Assembly: GCF_010095445.2 (NCBI RefSeq)
Contig: NZ_WFGV02000010.1
Coordinates: forward strand, 62,001-126,000
Length of the DNA stretch: 64,000 nucleotides
Origin: Pseudomonas sp. TNT3
GTDB lineage: Bacteria; Pseudomonadota; Gammaproteobacteria; Pseudomonadales; Pseudomonadaceae
Reading direction: 5' to 3'
Shown: in pieces, positions 61,622 through 64,000 of the stretch
Layout of the letters: every line of letters starts with the position of its first letter
Position numbering within the stretch: the stretch's first letter is position 1
The notes under the pieces: model-generated
Told to the model about the DNA's origin: nothing
What the model saw: only the letters and a program-made list of their open reading frames with translations
The model's database searches: none
Made by a program: the position numbers and the translations under genes

Positions 61622-62134
61622 TTAGCTCAAGGCACTGTTGCGTTCGATTACACGATCACCACCACCTTCAGCCAGGGTTTGGCCTTGTGGAGTGCGATCG
61701 GAGCCGTCAGCCGCCAGGGTCTGGCCTTGTGGGGTGCGATCGGAACCGTCAGCCGCCAGGGTCTGGCCTTGTGGGGTGCGGTCGGAACCGTCAGCGGCAA
61801 GGGTCTGGCCTTGTGGGGTGCGGTCGGAACCGTCAGCCGCCAGAGTCTGGCCTTGTGGGGTGCGATCGGAACCGTCAGCAGCCAAAGTCTGGCCTTGTGG
61901 AGTGCGGTCCGAACCATCCTGGGTGATCAAGCCTTTTTCTTTCAGGCGATCGTTACCGCCTTCGGCGAGTGTCTGGCCCTGTGGAGTGCGGTCGGAACCA
62001 TCTGCAGCGACGGTTTGACTGAACACCGAGCGGCTGTCTTTGACTTGCGGAGTGGCCTGGTCAGCAGCTGGCAGAGCGAAAGCGGTGCTGGCCAGCATGG
62101 AAAGGGTAAGGCTAAGCAGTAATTGGCGTTTCAT
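61622..62134 (-). CDS. Small secreted protein of 14-residue tandem repeats
   Basis: I do not recognise a functional family. The 170-residue protein starts with a clear signal peptide (MKRQLLLSLTLSMLASTAFA) and has no membrane segment afterwards. From about residue 43 it is made of the repeat DGSDRTPQGQTLAA: one copy, a diverged unit (GGNDRLKEKGLITQ), six further copies and a final diverged unit (GGGDRVIERNSALS). The invariant core is G-[SNG]-D-R. At DNA level the 42-bp units are nearly identical. The ATG at 62134 has AAGGAG; an upstream in-frame ATG at 62233 gives no signal peptide. Flanked by a terminator and the AsmA gene. Confidence 0.8.
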   Translation of the reverse strand: MKRQLLLSLTLSMLASTAFALPAADQATPQVKDSRSVFSQTVAADGSDRTPQGQTLAEGGNDRLKEKGLITQDGSDRTPQGQTLAADGSDRTPQGQTLAADGSDRTPQGQTLAADGSDRTPQGQTLAADGSDRTPQGQTLAADGSDRTPQGQTLAEGGGDRVIERNSALS

Positions 62135-62523
62135 GATGGGTTGCTCCTTGGGAGGGCGATAAAGTGGGTACGAGGTCAATGCTACTCTCGATAAGTCGAT
62201 ATAAAAGTTCATAAACGCAATGGTAATAATCAACGGAATTGATTGTTCCTTGCGATGGCTCTAAACCGGGCGTTTCCGGCGGACGTTTTTGCACTGCTGT
62301 GGGTATTTTCGACTCACCCGTGCCACGCATAAGTGCGGGGGCGGTAACGTCTATCGAGGGGGGCAGTATGTGGAGGGACGATTATTTGAGGATTAATCGG
62401 CATTTCGGTTAAACCTGAGCGCCGTTTCCCAGTCCTAGATGTCATGGTCGGCCCATTCTGACCTACCGTTTCCATACGTGCGTCGCAGTCAGGGCGCTCA
62501 GTCGTATAAAGGAGCCCTGTGCA
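62135..62523. other. Divergent intergenic region
   Basis: This 389-bp gap between the repeat-protein gene and the AsmA gene contains no gene that I can support. It should hold both promoters. An AT-rich tract with AATCAA-CGGAA-TTGATT (about 62229-62245) stands out, but no regulator can be assigned. Confidence 0.4.
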
Positions 62524-64000
62524 ATGACGCGCACTCGTAAAGTAATGGCCTGGACCTTCGCCAGCCTCGTTCTTCTGCTGGCAGTGCTGGTGTTGATTAT
62601 CGTGTTCTTCGATTGGAACCGGATCAAACCGCCCCTCAATGCCAAAGTCTCCGAAGAGCTGCACCGTCCCTTTGCCATCAACGGCAACCTGGCCGTGGTC
62701 TGGCAACGCGAACCCGAGGAGGGAGGATGGCGCGCCTGGGTACCTTGGCCGCACGTGGTTGCGGAAGATCTGAGCCTGGGTAACCCCGAGTGGTCGAAGA
62801 AGCCACAAATGGTCACCTTGAAACGGGTCGAGCTGCGCATCTCGCCGTTGGCCCTGCTGGCGCAGCGTGTGGTGATCCCGCGCATTGACCTCACCGAGCC
62901 GAATGCCGACCTGCAACGCCTGGCCGATGGTCGCGCCAACTGGACGTTCAAGTTCGACCCGAAGGATCCAGACGCTGAGCCGTCGAGCTGGGTGATGGAT
63001 ATTGGCGCGATTGGTTTTGATAAAGGCCACGTGACCCTCGACGACCAAACCCTGAAAACGCAGCTTGATGTGTTGATTGATCCCCTGGGCAAGCCGATTC
63101 CGTTCAGCGATATTGTCGGCGACAAAGCCGCGAAAAGCGCGCAGGAGAAGGGCGCCGCGCCACAGGATTACGCCTTCGCGATCAAGACCAAAGGCCAATA
63201 CCACGGTCAGAAGCTCACCGGCGACGGCAAGATCGGCGGCTTGCTGGCGTTGCAGGACGCGAATCGACCTTTCCCGCTGCAGGCCCAAGTGCAGATTGCC
63301 GACACCCGTGTTGAGTTGGCCGGCACCCTGACCGATCCGTTGAACCTCGGTGCGCTGGACCTGCGTCTGAAACTGGCTGGTGCCAGCCTGGGTAACCTGT
63401 ATCCGCTGACAGGCGTGACCCTGCCGGACACCCCGCCCTATGCCACCGACGGTCATTTGATCGCCAAGCTGCATGAGCCAGGTGGCGCAGTATTCCGCTA
63501 TGAAGCATTCAACGGCAAGATCGGCGAAAGCGACATTCATGGGAGCCTGGCCTACGTTGCCAGCCAGCCGCGGCCAAAACTCAGCGGTGCTCTGGTGTCG
63601 AACCAGTTGCTGTTTGCCGACCTGGCGCCTCTGATTGGCGCCGACTCCAATACAAAGCAAAAGGCCCGAGGTGGCGAAAGCAAGCAGCCGACGGACAAGG
63701 TGCTGCCGGTCGAGGAGTTCAAGACCGAGCGCTGGCGCGACATGGACGCCGATGTTGAATTCACCGGCAAGCGCATCGTCCACAGTAAGAAGCTGCCGTT
63801 CAATGACCTTTATACCCACCTCGTGCTGACCGATGGGGTCCTGAGCCTCGAGCCCCTGCGTTTCGGCGTGGCAGGCGGCAAGCTCGACGCACAGATCCGT
63901 TTGAACGGTCACACCGAACCCCTGGAAGGGCAGGCCAAATTGACCGCGCGCGGCTTCAAGCTCAAGCAGCTGTTCCCGACCTTCGAACCGATGAAAACCA
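62524..64000 (+). CDS. AsmA family protein, N-terminal part
   Basis: The reading frame is open from the ATG at 62524 to the window end (492 codons). It has one N-terminal membrane helix (about 8-28, AWTFASLVLLLAVLVLIIVF) followed by a large beta-rich periplasmic region. The AsmA pattern is seen in FAINGNLAVVW, WPHVVAEDLSLGNPEWS and GHVTLDDQTL. AsmA-like proteins are bridge-like proteins implicated in phospholipid transport to the outer membrane. The ATG follows AAGGAG. Truncated by the window edge, not by mutation. Confidence 0.9.
   Translation, partial: MTRTRKVMAWTFASLVLLLAVLVLIIVFFDWNRIKPPLNAKVSEELHRPFAINGNLAVVWQREPEEGGWRAWVPWPHVVAEDLSLGNPEWSKKPQMVTLKRVELRISPLALLAQRVVIPRIDLTEPNADLQRLADGRANWTFKFDPKDPDAEPSSWVMDIGAIGFDKGHVTLDDQTLKTQLDVLIDPLGKPIPFSDIVGDKAAKSAQEKGAAPQDYAFAIKTKGQYHGQKLTGDGKIGGLLALQDANRPFPLQAQVQIADTRVELAGTLTDPLNLGALDLRLKLAGASLGNLYPLTGVTLPDTPPYATDGHLIAKLHEPGGAVFRYEAFNGKIGESDIHGSLAYVASQPRPKLSGALVSNQLLFADLAPLIGADSNTKQKARGGESKQPTDKVLPVEEFKTERWRDMDADVEFTGKRIVHSKKLPFNDLYTHLVLTDGVLSLEPLRFGVAGGKLDAQIRLNGHTEPLEGQAKLTARGFKLKQLFPTFEPMKT

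Noticed and set aside
61616..62122. Plus-strand repeat ORF opposite the secreted repeat protein
   Set aside because: The minus-strand frame has a signal peptide, a good ribosome site and a terminator; the plus-strand frame has none.
62229..62245. ANR/FNR box before the AsmA gene
   Set aside because: The half-sites ATCAA and TTGAT are in the wrong relative order and spacing.

Overview
The window is chromosomal DNA of a fluorescent-group Pseudomonas (P. fluorescens-like). The evidence is the GC-rich codon use, the gene order (queG-nnr-tsaE-amiB-mutL-miaA-hfq-hflX-hflK-hflC-hisZ-purA, then rnr-rlmB-rpsF-rpsR-rplI-dnaB, then azu-nadE-pncB, then ureE/F/G beside desT, an order I recall from P. aeruginosa PAO1), an azurin gene, and more than a dozen REP/REPIN palindromes at gene ends. 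No phage, integrase, IS element or CRISPR array was seen.

Left edge (1-709): two tightly coupled minus-strand genes, a small TIR-like protein and the first 28 codons of a caspase-like (peptidase C14) protein. This is the layout of a TIR-caspase (type IV Thoeris-like) anti-phage system. It sits at the 3' side of rsgA, where motA/motB would be expected in other pseudomonads, and is the main accessory element in the window.

710-30217 is largely core housekeeping DNA: ribosome assembly (rsgA), RNA turnover (orn, rnr), tRNA modification (queG, tsaE, miaA), metabolite repair (nnr), cell-wall amidase (amiB), mismatch repair (mutL), the Hfq/HflX/HflKC stress module, hisZ, purA, a chemoreceptor, a two-gene iron(III) ABC transporter, two tandem tRNA-Leu(CAG) units each with its own promoter and terminator, the S6/S18/L9 ribosomal operon, and dnaB.

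30470-43910 holds a YgiQ-type radical SAM protein, a three-gene operon (transglutaminase-amidoligase, circularly permuted ATP-grasp/alpha-E, transglutaminase) that looks like an undercharacterised peptide-bond-forming/cleaving pathway, a LOG-family protein, azurin, and the NAD salvage pair pncB-nadE.

44196-53752 is nitrogen/amino-acid catabolism: a LysR regulator divergent from amaB, then amaA (lysine/pipecolate degradation), then braCDEFG (branched-chain amino acid uptake). A near-perfect sigma54 promoter, two NtrC-like sites and a poly-A Hfq/Crc-type motif lie upstream of braC.

53753-54760 is a 1-kb gene-free stretch. It carries four perfect DnaA boxes, two near-matches, a perfect IHF consensus site and a duplicated sequence module about 375 bp apart: a candidate datA/DARS-like replication-control locus.

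54761-64000 holds an SDR oxidoreductase, a CDF-family transporter, an AGE-family epimerase, a 7 x 39-bp minisatellite grown inside a REPIN, the urease accessory operon ureE-ureF-ureG-hupE with a sigma54-type promoter, the fatty-acid regulator desT, a small secreted protein made of 14-residue repeats, and the start of an AsmA-family gene that runs off the window.
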